Of a stretch of 64,000 bases of DNA, positions 1 through 11,858 are shown in pieces. A program made the translations under genes and the position numbers. The stretch's first letter is position 1, and each line of letters opens with the position of its first letter. The DNA is from Kribbella amoyensis (GTDB lineage Bacteria; Actinomycetota; Actinomycetes; Propionibacteriales; Kribbellaceae): the NCBI RefSeq assembly GCF_007828865.1, contig NZ_VIVK01000001.1, positions 186,001 through 250,000 of the forward strand, in the 5' to 3' direction. The notes beneath the pieces are model-generated. The model saw only the letters and a program-made list of their open reading frames with translations, ran no database searches and had not been told where the DNA came from.

Positions 1-1314
1 GCCGGGGTGGTGCTGGTTGAGGGTGCCGGCGAGCGCGTCCGGCGAGTCGATCTGGTGGCCGTCGACCTCGGTGATCACGTCGCCCGCGCTGAGACCGGCC
101 GCGGCGGCCTTGCCGCCGGCGAGTACGTCGTTGACGACCGCGCCCTCGCCGGAGCCGGTGTCGGCGACCGAGATGCCGAGCATCGGGGTCTCGCCGATGT
201 GCACGTCCGACGAACCGTTGCCCGCCTCGATCTGGTCCACGATCGACAGCGCCTGGTTGATCGGCACCGCGAAGCCCTGCGCACTCCCCTGCCCGCTGCC
301 CTGACCGTCACTCTGACCGCCATCGCCTTGGCCGAAGCCGCCGTTGCCCTGACCCGAGCCGTCACCGAAGCCGCCGTTGCCCGAGCCGTCGCCGAAGCCG
401 CCGTCGCCCTGGCCGGAGCCGTCGCCGAAGCCCGGCTGGCCCGGGGTGTACGCGGTCTGGCCGGGGGCGCCGTTGCCGCCGTTGTTGCCACCCGAGCCCG
501 CGGTGTCGACGCCGATCACCTCACCCGAGGCGTTCGCCAGCGGACCGCCCGAGTCGCCCGCCTGGATGTTCGCGTCGGTCGCGATCAGGCCGGTCAGGTT
601 CTCCGGGTCGGAGCCGCCCTCGTCGGTCGCGGTGATCGCCTGGTTCAGCGCGGTGACCTGGCCCGCGGCGTAGCTCGGCTGTCCGCCGACGCCGCCCGCG
701 TTGCCGATCCCGACCACCTGGTCACCGACCGCCACCTTCGACGAGTCGCCGGTCTTCGCCGTCTGCAACCCGGAGGCGTCCTTCAGCTTCAGGACCGCGA
801 TGTCGTGCGCGCTGTCGTACCCGACCACGCCGGCCTGGTACGTCCTGCCGTTGCCGATGTCGGTCACGGAGATCTGGGTGGCGCCCTCGATCACGTGGTG
901 GTTGGTGAGGATCTCGCCGTCGGACGTCAGCACGATCCCGGTCCCCGCGGCCCGTGCGCCCTCGTACCCGAGCACGGTGTTCACGTCGACCAGGCCGGGC
1001 GAGACCTGGGCCGCGACCGAGGCCGGGGTGACCACCTGCGCGAGCTTGGCCGAGTTCGCGGCCTCGTGCTGGTCGATCCCCCAGGCGAGCGAGCCGGCGA
1101 CCACGACGGCGGCCAGACCGAGCGACCCGATCAGCAGCGGCAACCGCTTCCGCCGGCGCGGCGGCTGGTGGAACGGTCCACCCGGAGCCCCGCCCCACGG
1201 ACCGTACTGAGCCGCGTACGGCGGGTACCCCGGCTGCCCGGCCGGCTGGTACGCGGGCTGTCCCTGCGGGGTTCCCGGCCCGTACTGCGGCCCGTACTGC
1301 TGCTGATCGTTCAT
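1..1314 (-). CDS. HtrA/DegP-like membrane-anchored serine protease with PDZ domain (3' end cut by window edge)
   Basis: Extracytoplasmic quality-control protease of the S1C (HtrA) family. 438 residues are visible. A Gln/Pro/Gly/Tyr-rich cytosolic tail (1-52) is followed by basic residues PRRRKR and one membrane segment (about 58-80). The trypsin-like domain carries His140 (TNHHVI), Asp171 (HDIAVL) and Ser255 (GDSGGP). A PDZ domain begins near residue 374 (MLGISV) and is cut off at base 1. An unusual glycine-rich stretch (residues 272-346) sits between the Ser loop and the conserved GFAVPIN strand. Start ATG at 1314; AGGAG lies very close, with a second purine-rich GAGGAGG further up. The protein is expected to act on the outer face of the membrane. 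Family assignment is firm; the particular HtrA paralogue cannot be named. Confidence 0.93.
   Translation of the reverse strand, partial: MNDQQQYGPQYGPGTPQGQPAYQPAGQPGYPPYAAQYGPWGGAPGGPFHQPPRRRKRLPLLIGSLGLAAVVVAGSLAWGIDQHEAANSAKLAQVVTPASVAAQVSPGLVDVNTVLGYEGARAAGTGIVLTSDGEILTNHHVIEGATQISVTDIGNGRTYQAGVVGYDSAHDIAVLKLKDASGLQTAKTGDSSKVAVGDQVVGIGNAGGVGGQPSYAAGQVTALNQAITATDEGGSDPENLTGLIATDANIQAGDSGGPLANASGEVIGVDTAGSGGNNGGNGAPGQTAYTPGQPGFGDGSGQGDGGFGDGSGNGGFGDGSGQGNGGFGQGDGGQSDGQGSGQGSAQGFAVPINQALSIVDQIEAGNGSSDVHIGETPMLGISVADTGSGEGAVVNDVLAGGKAAAAGLSAGDVITEVDGHQIDSPDALAGTLNQHHPG
277..501 (-). repeat. Glycine-rich tandem repeat inside the HtrA protease domain
   Basis: Codes residues 272-346 of the protease. 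The core is imperfect copies of a GFGDGSGQG/GFGDGSGNG unit with Asn, Asp and Gln interspersed, followed by GQSDGQGSGQGS. The DNA shows matching repeats such as gccgaagccgccgttgcc. It lies in a surface loop just after the catalytic serine loop, where many HtrA proteins have only a short linker. Confidence 0.85.
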
Positions 1315-1350
1315 GGCTCCTGGCGCCTCCTCAACCTGTCCTGAGATCGA

Positions 1351-1376
1351 GTAGACCTCGGCACCCTGAGAGTTCC
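1351..1376 (-). promoter_or_regulatory. Possible ECF-type (SigE-like) promoter of the HtrA gene
   Basis: On the minus strand GGAACT (1376-1371) and TCTAC (1355-1351) are separated by 15 bases, 37 bases before the ATG. GGAAC at -35 is typical of cell-envelope-stress ECF sigma factors in actinomycetes, which often control HtrA genes. The -10 match is short, so this is suggestive only. Confidence 0.35.
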
Positions 1377-1441
1377 ATCGGACCAACAGAGGAAAAGGCT
1401 GAGAATTCGCCGTGACCCCCGGCACACCGCAATTCCGGTGC

Positions 1442-2248
1442 CTAGAGCAACGAAATGGCCCCGTCGATCAGCGCGTTCACCTCGGCCGGGCACTCCAGTG
1501 CGGCCAGGTGCGCGGCGGCGGGCAGGACCACGAACTCCGCGCCCGGGATCGCCTCGGCCATCACCCGGGTCTCGGCGACTCCGAAGGTGGCGTCCTCGGC
1601 CCCGGCGACCACCAGGACCGGCGCCGTGATCCGGCCGAACAACGCCCGCTGGTCCGGCCGCCGCGGTACCACGCTGGTCACCGCGTGCCGCCCGGACGCG
1701 ATCGCCACCCGCCGGACCGATTCGTTGACCGCGGCAACCACCTCGGGTTTGTCCCGGCGCGCGGTCGGACCGAGGAACGCGTCGATCACCGGCCGGACCA
1801 GCGGTCCCCGCACTCCCCCGAGCACCCGGGCCGCCCCCGTCAGCGCGGCGTACTCGGCCCGCTGCCGGCGGCCGGCCGGGGACGCGGTCGCGTTCATCAG
1901 GACCGCGGCCCCGACCCGGTCCGGATACCGGGCCGCGAACGTTCCGCCGATCATCCCGCCCCACGAGTTGCCGACGACGTGGACGCGGTCGAGCTCCAGC
2001 GCGTCCAGGATCTGCGCGATCACCCGGGCGCACTCGTCGAACGTGAACGGCCGCGTCAACGGACTCGATCCGCCGTGTCCCGGCGGATCCACCAGCACCA
2101 CCTGGTACCGATCGGCGAAGTGCTCGACCTGTCCCCGCCAGAGCAGCCCGTCCATCAGCAGGCTCGGCCAGAACAGGATCGCCGGACCGGACCCGGCCAC
2201 CCGCAACCGGATCCGGCCGAGCACGGTCTCGGCGTAGCGGTCCTCCAT
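1442..2248 (-). CDS. Alpha/beta hydrolase
   Basis: Alpha/beta-fold hydrolase of 268 residues. The nucleophile elbow is GNSWGG with Ser95; Asp219 (AGAEDATFG) and His247 (AAAHLA) complete a plausible catalytic triad, and an oxyanion-type segment FWPSLLMDG sits near residue 26. The early VDPPGHGGSS stretch is typical of this family. ATG at 2248 is chosen over the in-frame GTG at 2263 because GAGGGGAG lies directly before it. The gene sits 36 bases downstream of the MocR regulator on the same strand and may be cotranscribed with it. The substrate cannot be read from sequence. Confidence 0.88.
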   Translation of the reverse strand: MEDRYAETVLGRIRLRVAGSGPAILFWPSLLMDGLLWRGQVEHFADRYQVVLVDPPGHGGSSPLTRPFTFDECARVIAQILDALELDRVHVVGNSWGGMIGGTFAARYPDRVGAAVLMNATASPAGRRQRAEYAALTGAARVLGGVRGPLVRPVIDAFLGPTARRDKPEVVAAVNESVRRVAIASGRHAVTSVVPRRPDQRALFGRITAPVLVVAGAEDATFGVAETRVMAEAIPGAEFVVLPAAAHLAALECPAEVNALIDGAISLL

Positions 2249-2284
2249 GACTCCCCTCACCACGACGGGTCCTCGACAACGGTC

Positions 2285-3697
2285 TCAACGACGCAGCGAC
2301 GCGACGGTCTCGGCCAGCAGGTCGACGCCCTCGACGACCGCCTTCTCGGTCAGGCCGCCGTACCCGAAGACCAGGCCCTCCGCGCGCGGTGCGCCGACCC
2401 AGTACGGCCGGAGTCCGTAGACGCCGAGGCCGCGCTCGCGGGCCGCCGCCGCGACCGCGTCCTCGGACAGGTCGGGCGGTAACCAGGTCAGCACGTGCAG
2501 CCCGGCCGAGATGCCAACCGGTTCCAGCTCGGGCAGCCGCTCGGCGAGCCGGTCCACCAGGGTGTCCCGCAACGCCCGGTACCGCGGCCGCATCCGGCGC
2601 AGGTGCCGGTCGAACTCCCCGCGGGCGACGAAGTCCGCGAAGGTGAGCTGGTCCAGGACCGGCGAGCCGCGATCGTCGGCGAACTTGGCCGCCGCCATCG
2701 GCTCGACCAGGTGCCGCGGCAGGATCAGCCAGCCGAGCCGGAGCCCCGGCGCCAGCGTCTTGCTCGCCGTCCCCGCGTACACCACGTGCTCCGGCGCCAG
2801 CCCCTGGATCGCGCCGATCGGCTCCCGGTCGTACCGGTACTCCGCGTCGTAGTCGTCCTCGATGATCAGCGCGTCCCGTTCGGTCGCCCACGCCACCAGC
2901 GCCGCCCTCGTCCCGGCCGACGCCACCGCCCCGGTCGGGAACTGGTGCGCCGCGGTCACCAGGACCACGTCCGCGCCGGACTTCTCCAACGCGGCGACGT
3001 CGATCCCCGACTCCAGCACCGGGACGCCGACGGTCTCCAACCCGGCCGCGGTGGCGACGTCCCGGAGTTCGTTGTCGGACGGATCCTCGACCGCGAGCCG
3101 CCGACGGCCGAGCTGGGCCAGGACCTGGAGCAACAGCCGTGATCCTTGCGCGAATCCGTTGGAGACCAGCAGGTTCTCCGGCCGCCCGGAGGTACCGCGG
3201 ACCCGGTTCAAGTAGTCGGCCAGCGCGATCCGCAGCTCGTCGGCGCCGCGGCCGTCCAGGTACGCGAGGCTGAGGTGCGGCATCTCGGCCAGCACCTTCC
3301 GGACCGAGCGCAGCCAGGCCGCGCGCGGGAACTGCGAGACGTCCGGCCGGCTGTACCGGAAGTCGATCCGCGGCACCGTGATCTCGACCGGCGGCGGGCT
3401 CGGCTCGGCCGCGCGAACGGCGGCGGGAGCGACCTGGGTGTAACCACCGCTCCGGCTGACCAGGTACCCCTCGGCGACGAGCTGCTGGTACGCCTCGACC
3501 ACGACGCCCCGGGACAGGCCGAGATCGGCCGCGAGCGCGCGGGTCGACGGCATCACCGTGTCGGCCCGGAGCAGGCCCTGCCGGATCCGGTCCCGGATCC
3601 CACCGGTCAGCTGTTGGTGCAACGGCACCGGGTCGGCGCGGCGGAGCTCGACCAGCAGCTCACCGGCGGTGGCGGAATTGGTCCTGGATCGGCTCAC
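2285..3697 (-). CDS. MocR/PdxR-type GntR regulator with aminotransferase-like domain
   Basis: 470-residue MocR-subfamily regulator. The N-terminal winged helix (about 24-85, with PSTRALAADLGLSRG) binds DNA; the rest is a fold-type I PLP aminotransferase domain with the PLP lysine at Lys313 (TASKTLAPGLRLG) and the EDDYDAEYRYD segment near 280-290. MocR proteins sense PLP or amino-group ligands and often control a divergent gene. Here the divergent neighbour is the FAD oxidoreductase at 3817, about 120 bases away, so that gene is the first target to consider. Start is GTG at 3697. Confidence 0.92.
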   Translation of the reverse strand: MSRSRTNSATAGELLVELRRADPVPLHQQLTGGIRDRIRQGLLRADTVMPSTRALAADLGLSRGVVVEAYQQLVAEGYLVSRSGGYTQVAPAAVRAAEPSPPPVEITVPRIDFRYSRPDVSQFPRAAWLRSVRKVLAEMPHLSLAYLDGRGADELRIALADYLNRVRGTSGRPENLLVSNGFAQGSRLLLQVLAQLGRRRLAVEDPSDNELRDVATAAGLETVGVPVLESGIDVAALEKSGADVVLVTAAHQFPTGAVASAGTRAALVAWATERDALIIEDDYDAEYRYDREPIGAIQGLAPEHVVYAGTASKTLAPGLRLGWLILPRHLVEPMAAAKFADDRGSPVLDQLTFADFVARGEFDRHLRRMRPRYRALRDTLVDRLAERLPELEPVGISAGLHVLTWLPPDLSEDAVAAAARERGLGVYGLRPYWVGAPRAEGLVFGYGGLTEKAVVEGVDLLAETVASLRR

Positions 3698-3816
3698 AGA
3701 ACTGGACCTTAGCGACGGACCGCTGCGCTGTCAGGGTGATGACATCGATTTGAAAGCGGCAGCTGGTTCGCTGCGGTAAGCAGGTGAGCGCTGTCCGAGG
3801 GGCGAGGGAGAGACCG

Positions 3817-5085
3817 ATGGAGCTGTTGCACCCAGGGGACGCCGGCTACGACCAGGCGCGGATCGTGTGGAACGCGATGATCGACCGGCGACCGGCCGTG
3901 ATCGCTCGGTGTCACGGCACCGCCGACGTGGCCGCGGCGGTCCGGTACGCCCGGTCCGAGGGGCTCGAGATCGGCGTGAAATGCGGCGGCCACAGCATCA
4001 CCGGCCACGCGGTCCCCGACGGCGGGCTGATGATCGACCTGTCCCCGATGAGCGCCGTCAGCGTCGACCCCGACGCGAAGCTCGCCCGGATCCAGGGCGG
4101 CGCCCTGCTCGGCGAGCTCGACCGCGCCACCCAGAAGTACGGGCTCGCCACCACCGCCGGCAACGTGTCGCACACCGGCGTCGGCGGGCTCACGCTCGGC
4201 GGCGGGATGGGTTGGCTGGCCCGGATGCACGGGCTCGCCTGCGACAACGTCGCGCGGTACGAGGTGGTGACCGCGGACGGCGAGGTGGTCACCGCGAGCG
4301 CGACCGAGAACGCGGACCTGTTCTGGGGACTGCGCGGGGGCGGCGGGAACTTCGGCATCGTCACCGAGTTCGAGTTCCGGCTGCACGACATCGGGACCCG
4401 GACGCTGCTGGCCGAGTTCGGTTTCGGCGTCGACGAGGGCTTCGACGTACTCCGGGCCTGGCGCGACCTGAACGCGACGGCCTCCCGCCGGGCCACGTTC
4501 AAGGCGTACCTGGCCCACCAGGAACTCGTCCTCGGTTTCGTCTGGATCGGCGATCCCGCCGAGGCGGCCGGCCTGGTCGAGGCGTTCCGCGGGCTCGGCA
4601 CGGTCGTTGCCGAGAGCATCGAGGAGATGTCGTACCTGGCCCTGCAGACCCGGGAGGACAGCCTGCAGGGACACCGGTACCGCCGGTACTGGAAGGGGCA
4701 CTACTTCTCGGACCTGTCCGACGACGCGATTCGCGCGTTGCTCGACGTCGTCCCCGGGACCGCCGCGTCCCTGCAGGCCTACGGCGGCGCCATCGCCGAC
4801 GTGCCCGAGGACGACGCCGCGTTCAGCCACCGGGACACGCAGTACGAGTTCGTCAGCTCACTGCGCTGGGACGACGCCGCCGAGGACGCCGACCGGATGG
4901 CCGCGGTCCGCGAGTACGCCGGCCGGCAGGAGCCGTACACGGTCGGGCAGTACGTCAACACCCTCAACAACGAGGGCGTGGGCCGCGCCTACTCGCCGGG
5001 CAAGCTGGCCCGGCTCACGGCGTTGAAGGCCAAGTACGACCCGGCCAACGTCTTCCACCTGAACCAGAACATCCGGCCGGCCTGA
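3817..5085 (+). CDS. FAD-dependent oxidoreductase, berberine-bridge-enzyme type
   Basis: 422 residues: an FAD-binding PCMH fold (about 26-195) and a C-terminal BBE segment ending YDPANVFHLNQNI. His59 in CGGHSITG is the expected 8-alpha histidyl attachment site for FAD. The second attachment cysteine of bicovalent members is absent: the equivalent stretch reads TTAGNVSHTGVGG, so monocovalent flavin is predicted. ATG at 3817 follows GAGGGAGAG and gives the family-typical N-terminus; the in-frame GTG at 3784 is less likely. The family oxidises sugars, alkaloids or other alcohols; the substrate here is unknown. It is divergent from the MocR regulator. Confidence 0.9.
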   Translation: MELLHPGDAGYDQARIVWNAMIDRRPAVIARCHGTADVAAAVRYARSEGLEIGVKCGGHSITGHAVPDGGLMIDLSPMSAVSVDPDAKLARIQGGALLGELDRATQKYGLATTAGNVSHTGVGGLTLGGGMGWLARMHGLACDNVARYEVVTADGEVVTASATENADLFWGLRGGGGNFGIVTEFEFRLHDIGTRTLLAEFGFGVDEGFDVLRAWRDLNATASRRATFKAYLAHQELVLGFVWIGDPAEAAGLVEAFRGLGTVVAESIEEMSYLALQTREDSLQGHRYRRYWKGHYFSDLSDDAIRALLDVVPGTAASLQAYGGAIADVPEDDAAFSHRDTQYEFVSSLRWDDAAEDADRMAAVREYAGRQEPYTVGQYVNTLNNEGVGRAYSPGKLARLTALKAKYDPANVFHLNQNIRPA

Positions 5086-5097
5086 GCCGGGAAGCGG

Positions 5098-5502
5098 TCA
5101 GGCGCGTTCGAGGACGACGATCCGGATCGGCCGGTCGGTCCGGGTCGTGTAGGTGTCGTAGTCGGGCCAGACCTCGGTCATCAGCGGCCAGATCCGGGCC
5201 TGCTCCTCGTCGGTCGCGGTCCGCGCGTGGGCGGCGAACCGGTCCGCCTTGACCTGCACCTTCACGGCGGGGTCGGCCTGCAGGTTGAGGTACCACGCCG
5301 GGTCCGCCTTGGCCCCGCCGTTCGACGCGACGATCGCGTACCCGCCGTCGACCTCGCGGAAGATCAGCGCGTGCTTGCGCTCCTCGCCGGACTTCCGGCC
5401 CACCGTGGTGAGCACCAGGATGTGGGCCCCGTGGTCGCCCCAGTCGTACCCGACCTCGCCGTCGGTCTCCTCGTAGCGCTGGACGTGTTCCGCACCGTAC
5501 AC
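5098..5502 (-). CDS. DDN-type deazaflavin (F420)-dependent oxidoreductase
   Basis: 134-residue protein of the nitroreductase/deazaflavin-dependent (DDN) family, a split-barrel fold that uses coenzyme F420 and is abundant in mycobacteria and related actinomycetes. Recognised from ILVLTTVGRKSGEERKHAL, YAIVASNGGAKADPAWYLNL and the WPDYDTYTTRTDRPIRIVVLER ending region. Start GTG at 5502 with AGGAGA seven bases upstream. Its 3' end lies 12 bases from the end of the convergent FAD oxidoreductase gene. The natural substrate is unknown. Confidence 0.9.
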   Translation of the reverse strand: MYGAEHVQRYEETDGEVGYDWGDHGAHILVLTTVGRKSGEERKHALIFREVDGGYAIVASNGGAKADPAWYLNLQADPAVKVQVKADRFAAHARTATDEEQARIWPLMTEVWPDYDTYTTRTDRPIRIVVLERA

Positions 5503-5568
5503 AGTCGATCTCCTCTCGTCATGCTGGACGCTGAACGTAACCCCGATACCCGCTTCCGCATTCCGTCC

Positions 5569-6477
5569 TCAGCGCCGGGTCGGGACCGGGATCCGGGCCA
5601 GGTCGGTGGCGACCACGATCTCGCCGTCGAACTCGGCCGCCGCCTCGGCGTGGAAGAGGGCCAGGTCGGTGTACCGCTGGGAGAAGTGGGTGAGGACCAG
5701 TTTGCGGACGCCGCACTCCTGCGCGACCCGGGCGGCCTGGCGGGCGGTGAGGTGGCCGAACGTCCGGGCCAGGGTCGCCTCGGTGGACAGGTACGTGGAC
5801 TCGATCACGAGCAGGTCCGCGCCGTCGGCGAGGTGGAACACGTTCTCGCAGAGCCGGGTGTCCATCACGAACGCGAACCGCTGGCCGGGCCGCGGTTCGC
5901 TGACGTCCTCGACGGTGACGGTCCGCCCGTCGATCGTCAGGGACCCGGCGCGCTGCAGTTCGCCGATCGCGGGACCCTCGACGCCGTACCGCGCGAGCCG
6001 GTCCGGCAGCATCCGGCGACCGTCGGGCTCGATCAGCTGGTACCCGAAGGCCTCCACCGGATGCTCCAGCCGACGCGCCCACAGCTGACCGAACGGGCCG
6101 ACCGAGAGCAACCCGTCCTCCTCCACCGGCTCCTCCCGGAGCTCGGCCCGCTCGTAGAAGGACGCGGCGTACCGGAGTCGCTCGAAGTACGCCTGGCCGG
6201 ACGCCGGATAGTGCGCGTGCACCGGATGCGGGACGTCGTCGAGGGACAGCCGCTGGACGACCCCCGGTACGCCGAGGCTGTGGTCGCCGTGGAAGTGGGT
6301 CACGCACAACCGCGTGATCGCGCCGGCCGCGACCCCGGCGTACAGCATCTGCCGTTGGGTGCCCTCGCCCGGATCGAACAGGAAGCCGTCGCCGTCCCAG
6401 CGCAGGAAGTACCCGTTCTGGTTGCGGTCCCGGGTCGCCACCTGGCTCCCGGTACCGAGCACGACCAGTTCACGCAC
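5569..6477 (-). CDS. rnz: Ribonuclease Z (tRNA 3'-processing endonuclease)
   Basis: 302-residue metallo-beta-lactamase-fold nuclease that removes 3' trailers from tRNA precursors. The zinc motif HFHGDH is at residues 61-66, followed by [10 protein letters not shown] and a late [10 protein letters not shown] that supplies the remaining metal and catalytic residues. The N-terminus [23 protein letters not shown] is typical of RNase Z. Start is GTG at 6477; there is no clear ribosome binding site, but TAGGCT lies about eight bases upstream, so the mRNA may be leaderless. It lies 53 bases downstream of the dehydratase gene on the same strand. Confidence 0.93.
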   Translation of the reverse strand: MRELVVLGTGSQVATRDRNQNGYFLRWDGDGFLFDPGEGTQRQMLYAGVAAGAITRLCVTHFHGDHSLGVPGVVQRLSLDDVPHPVHAHYPASGQAYFERLRYAASFYERAELREEPVEEDGLLSVGPFGQLWARRLEHPVEAFGYQLIEPDGRRMLPDRLARYGVEGPAIGELQRAGSLTIDGRTVTVEDVSEPRPGQRFAFVMDTRLCENVFHLADGADLLVIESTYLSTEATLARTFGHLTARQAARVAQECGVRKLVLTHFSQRYTDLALFHAEAAAEFDGEIVVATDLARIPVPTRR

Positions 6478-6530
6478 GGGCCCAGCCTAGCGAAGGCGCC
6501 TTCCGTCAGGGCTGTGGTTGCTTTGGGCAA

Positions 6531-7526
6531 TCAGCTCAGCGCGGCCACCAGGGTGCTCGACGAGATGTTGCCGCCGCACGACACCACGGCCACGCGCTTG
6601 CCCGCCAGCTCCGCCCTGCGGACACGGGTGGCGGCGAACGCCATCGCCGCGGATCCCTCGATCAGCTGGTGCTCGGTGTCGATCACCGTCCGCAGCGCGG
6701 CGCGGATCTCGTCCTCGGGCACCAGGACCCAGTCGTCGACCAGGTCCCGGCACAGCTCGAAGGTGACGCTGCCCGGCTCGACGCTACCGGCCGTCCCGTC
6801 GGAGAGCGTGTCGTGGCCCTCGACCTGGACGATCTGCCCGGCCGCGACCGAAGCCGCCATCGCCGCGTCCTGGGCCGGCGACGCGCCGTACACCGTGAGC
6901 TCGGGGAAGTGCTGCTTCAGCACGGCCGCGACCCCGCTGACCAGGCCACCACCGCCGACCGCGACGACCACCGCATCCAGCGATTCGCCTGCCAGCTGGT
7001 CGATGATCTCCACCCCGGCCGTGCCCTGCCCGGCGATGATGTCGGGGTCGTTGTACGGCGAGACGTAGGTGAGGTCGTGCTCGGCGGCGTACGCGCGCGC
7101 CTTCGGTTCGAGGATGCCCGAATCGGTGCCCTCGGCCCGCAGTTCCAGGCCGAACCGGCGCAACGCGGCCACCTTCGACGGCGACGCGTTCTCCGGCAGG
7201 TACACGATGCCGTGACCGCCGAGCGAAGCGAGCGCGTTGCCGACCCCGAGCGCGTGGTTGCCGGTCGAGGCGGTGACCACGCCGCGCTGCCGCTGCTCGT
7301 CGGTCAGCGTGAGGATCTTCGCCATCGAGCCGCGCGCCTTGAACGAACCGGTGCGCTGCTGGTGCTCGCACTTCACCAGGACCTCGGCCCCGAGCTCCTC
7401 GCTGAACGCGGCGAACCGGCTCAGCGGCGTCACCGGCAGGTGCTCGCGCAACCGCGGCGCGACGGCGTGCGCCCGCTCGGCCACGGTCTGCGCGGTGAGC
7501 GGTCGCGAGTGGTCGTACTCGGTCAT
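6531..7526 (-). CDS. Threonine/serine dehydratase (PLP-dependent, fold type II)
   Basis: 331-residue PLP enzyme of the threonine ammonia-lyase/serine racemase group. Lys63 in RTGSFKARG forms the Schiff base, STGNHALGVGNAL contacts the substrate, and VGGGGLVSG binds the cofactor phosphate. There is no C-terminal ACT domain, so it is the short, catabolic-type form rather than the isoleucine-regulated biosynthetic IlvA. ATG at 7526 follows GGAGAGGAG with ideal spacing; a longer reading upstream is not needed. It could act on threonine, serine or a hydroxylated analogue such as threo-hydroxyaspartate. The SGNH hydrolase is transcribed divergently. Confidence 0.88.
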   Translation of the reverse strand: MTEYDHSRPLTAQTVAERAHAVAPRLREHLPVTPLSRFAAFSEELGAEVLVKCEHQQRTGSFKARGSMAKILTLTDEQRQRGVVTASTGNHALGVGNALASLGGHGIVYLPENASPSKVAALRRFGLELRAEGTDSGILEPKARAYAAEHDLTYVSPYNDPDIIAGQGTAGVEIIDQLAGESLDAVVVAVGGGGLVSGVAAVLKQHFPELTVYGASPAQDAAMAASVAAGQIVQVEGHDTLSDGTAGSVEPGSVTFELCRDLVDDWVLVPEDEIRAALRTVIDTEHQLIEGSAAMAFAATRVRRAELAGKRVAVVSCGGNISSSTLVAALS

Positions 7527-7674
7527 GCTTCTCCTCTCCACTTCCCCCAGCATGCGGTACACCCCGGACGGCGAACGCAGACGGTAGGTTGTAGCTCCCC
7601 GGCGGAGGGACGATCCGTGCCAGCGGCCATCGGGAGTCACCCGACCGAGGCGGAGTCCGCGGAGGAGGTACGTC

Positions 7675-8676
7675 GTGGTCGGTGACGCGCTGTGGACCGG
7701 GTACCGGTACCGCGAGGTGGACGCGGACGGGTGGTCCACGTTCTGGCGGCTCGACCCCCGCGGGCAGGACTTCGGTCTGCACGACTGGCGCGGGTACGCC
7801 GATCGCCCGGGGCACCGGCTGTGGTCCCGCGCGGCGACGCCGGCCGGAGTCCGCGCGATCTGGCGGACGACGGCGCGCTCGGTCAGCCTGGAACTGCGGG
7901 CCGCGCTGGACATCTACACCAAGATCGCGCCGGTCGACTTCCTGGTCGGTGGGGAACTCCACCGCCGGTGCGAGGTCGGGACCGGCGACCAGGTGATCAC
8001 GGTCGAGTTGCCCGGGGACGAGGCCGAGCTGGAGATCTGGCTCCCGCACGCCGGCGCGATCGCGGTCCGCGCGGTCCGCTTCGACGGCGAGGCGGTACCG
8101 CAGCCGCCGACCGGGCCGCGCTGGATCACCTACGGCAGCTCGATCACCCAGTGCGCCGGCTCCGACGGCCCGTCCGAAACCTGGCCGGCCTTGGTCGCTC
8201 GGCGGCACGGCTGGGACCTGGTCGCGCTGGGTCTTGCGGGCGAGTGCCACCTGGACCCGATCGCGGCCACCACTCTCCGCGACACCCCGGCCCGGCTGAT
8301 CTCGCTCTGTCTGGGCATCAACATCTACGGCGGCGCGACCTTCAGCGGCCGTACCCTCCCCGGCCAGGTCGAGTCCTTCCTCGCCACGGTCCGCGAAGGC
8401 CACCCGCATACGCCGCTGGTGGTGATCACCCCGCTGACGGCACCCGAGCTCGAAGGCAAACCCAACGCGGTAGGCCTCACCCTCGACGACATCCGGGCCG
8501 CCGTCGAAAGAGGAGCCCGCCACCTGGCCGACCCCAACCTCCACCTCATCGACGGCCGCACCATCCTCACCCCGGAAGAAGCCGGCACCCACTACGAGGA
8601 CAACGTCCACCCCAACCCCACCGGCTACCACCTGATAGCCGACCGCCTGGCCCCTCTGCTGACACTCCCCCTCTGA
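7675..8676 (+). CDS. SGNH/GDSL-family esterase with N-terminal beta-sandwich domain (SsfX3-like)
   Basis: 333 residues in two parts: an N-terminal beta-sandwich (about 1-145) and a C-terminal SGNH hydrolase domain. Block I is ITYGSSIT with Ser156 as the likely nucleophile, block II glycine is in LGLAGEC, block III is LGINIYG, and block V DNVHPN supplies the catalytic Asp/His. The architecture resembles the SsfX3 acyltransferase/esterase group. There is no signal peptide, so it is probably cytoplasmic. Start GTG at 7675 behind a strong GGAGGAGG. The last 170 bases are very C-rich and G-poor, and the gene ends at a bidirectional terminator. Confidence 0.88.
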   Translation: MVGDALWTGYRYREVDADGWSTFWRLDPRGQDFGLHDWRGYADRPGHRLWSRAATPAGVRAIWRTTARSVSLELRAALDIYTKIAPVDFLVGGELHRRCEVGTGDQVITVELPGDEAELEIWLPHAGAIAVRAVRFDGEAVPQPPTGPRWITYGSSITQCAGSDGPSETWPALVARRHGWDLVALGLAGECHLDPIAATTLRDTPARLISLCLGINIYGGATFSGRTLPGQVESFLATVREGHPHTPLVVITPLTAPELEGKPNAVGLTLDDIRAAVERGARHLADPNLHLIDGRTILTPEEAGTHYEDNVHPNPTGYHLIADRLAPLLTLPL

Positions 8677-8680
8677 AAAA

Positions 8681-8723
8681 CAACAACCCCTCGACTCCTG
8701 CGGGGAGGGCCGAGGGGCTGTTG
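8681..8723. terminator. Bidirectional hairpin terminator between SGNH hydrolase and GlyRS genes
   Basis: CAACAACCCCTCG (8681-8693) pairs with CGAGGGGCTGTTG (8711-8723) with one mismatch and a 17-base loop. A short A-run precedes it on the plus strand. It lies between two convergent stop codons and can serve both. Confidence 0.75.
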
Positions 8724-8733
8724 GTTGGATTGA

Positions 8734-11727
<2,994 letters not shown>

Positions 11728-11788
11728 GACAACAACCTCGGGGTCGGGGATCTCCTGATCCCGGCGGACGGCCGGGACCGACCACCGG

Positions 11789-11817
11789 ATTCTATTCGCC
11801 CCCGCGCGATGGTCTCA
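11789..11817 (-). promoter_or_regulatory. Promoter of the GlyRS gene
   Basis: Minus-strand -35 TGAGAC (11817-11812), 17-base spacer and -10 TAGAAT (11794-11789), about 60 bases before the GTG start. I see no T-box-like leader in the transcribed part. Confidence 0.6.
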
Positions 11818-11846
11818 CCACGAGGCGTCAGCAGGGTGATCTGGCC

Positions 11847-11852
11847 TAGACT
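11847..11852 (+). promoter_or_regulatory. -10 box of a leaderless transcript before the methyltransferase
   Basis: TAGACT ends seven bases before the GTG at 11859, the geometry seen for leaderless mRNAs in actinomycetes. No convincing -35 is visible. The transcript would start on or next to the mini-ORF and run about 135 bases before the methyltransferase ATG. Confidence 0.5.
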
Positions 11853-11858
11853 GCCGAC

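Noticed and set aside
11728..11790. T-box or other tRNA-sensing leader before the GlyRS gene
   Set aside because: The leader is only about 60 bases, with no specifier stem or T-box sequence visible.
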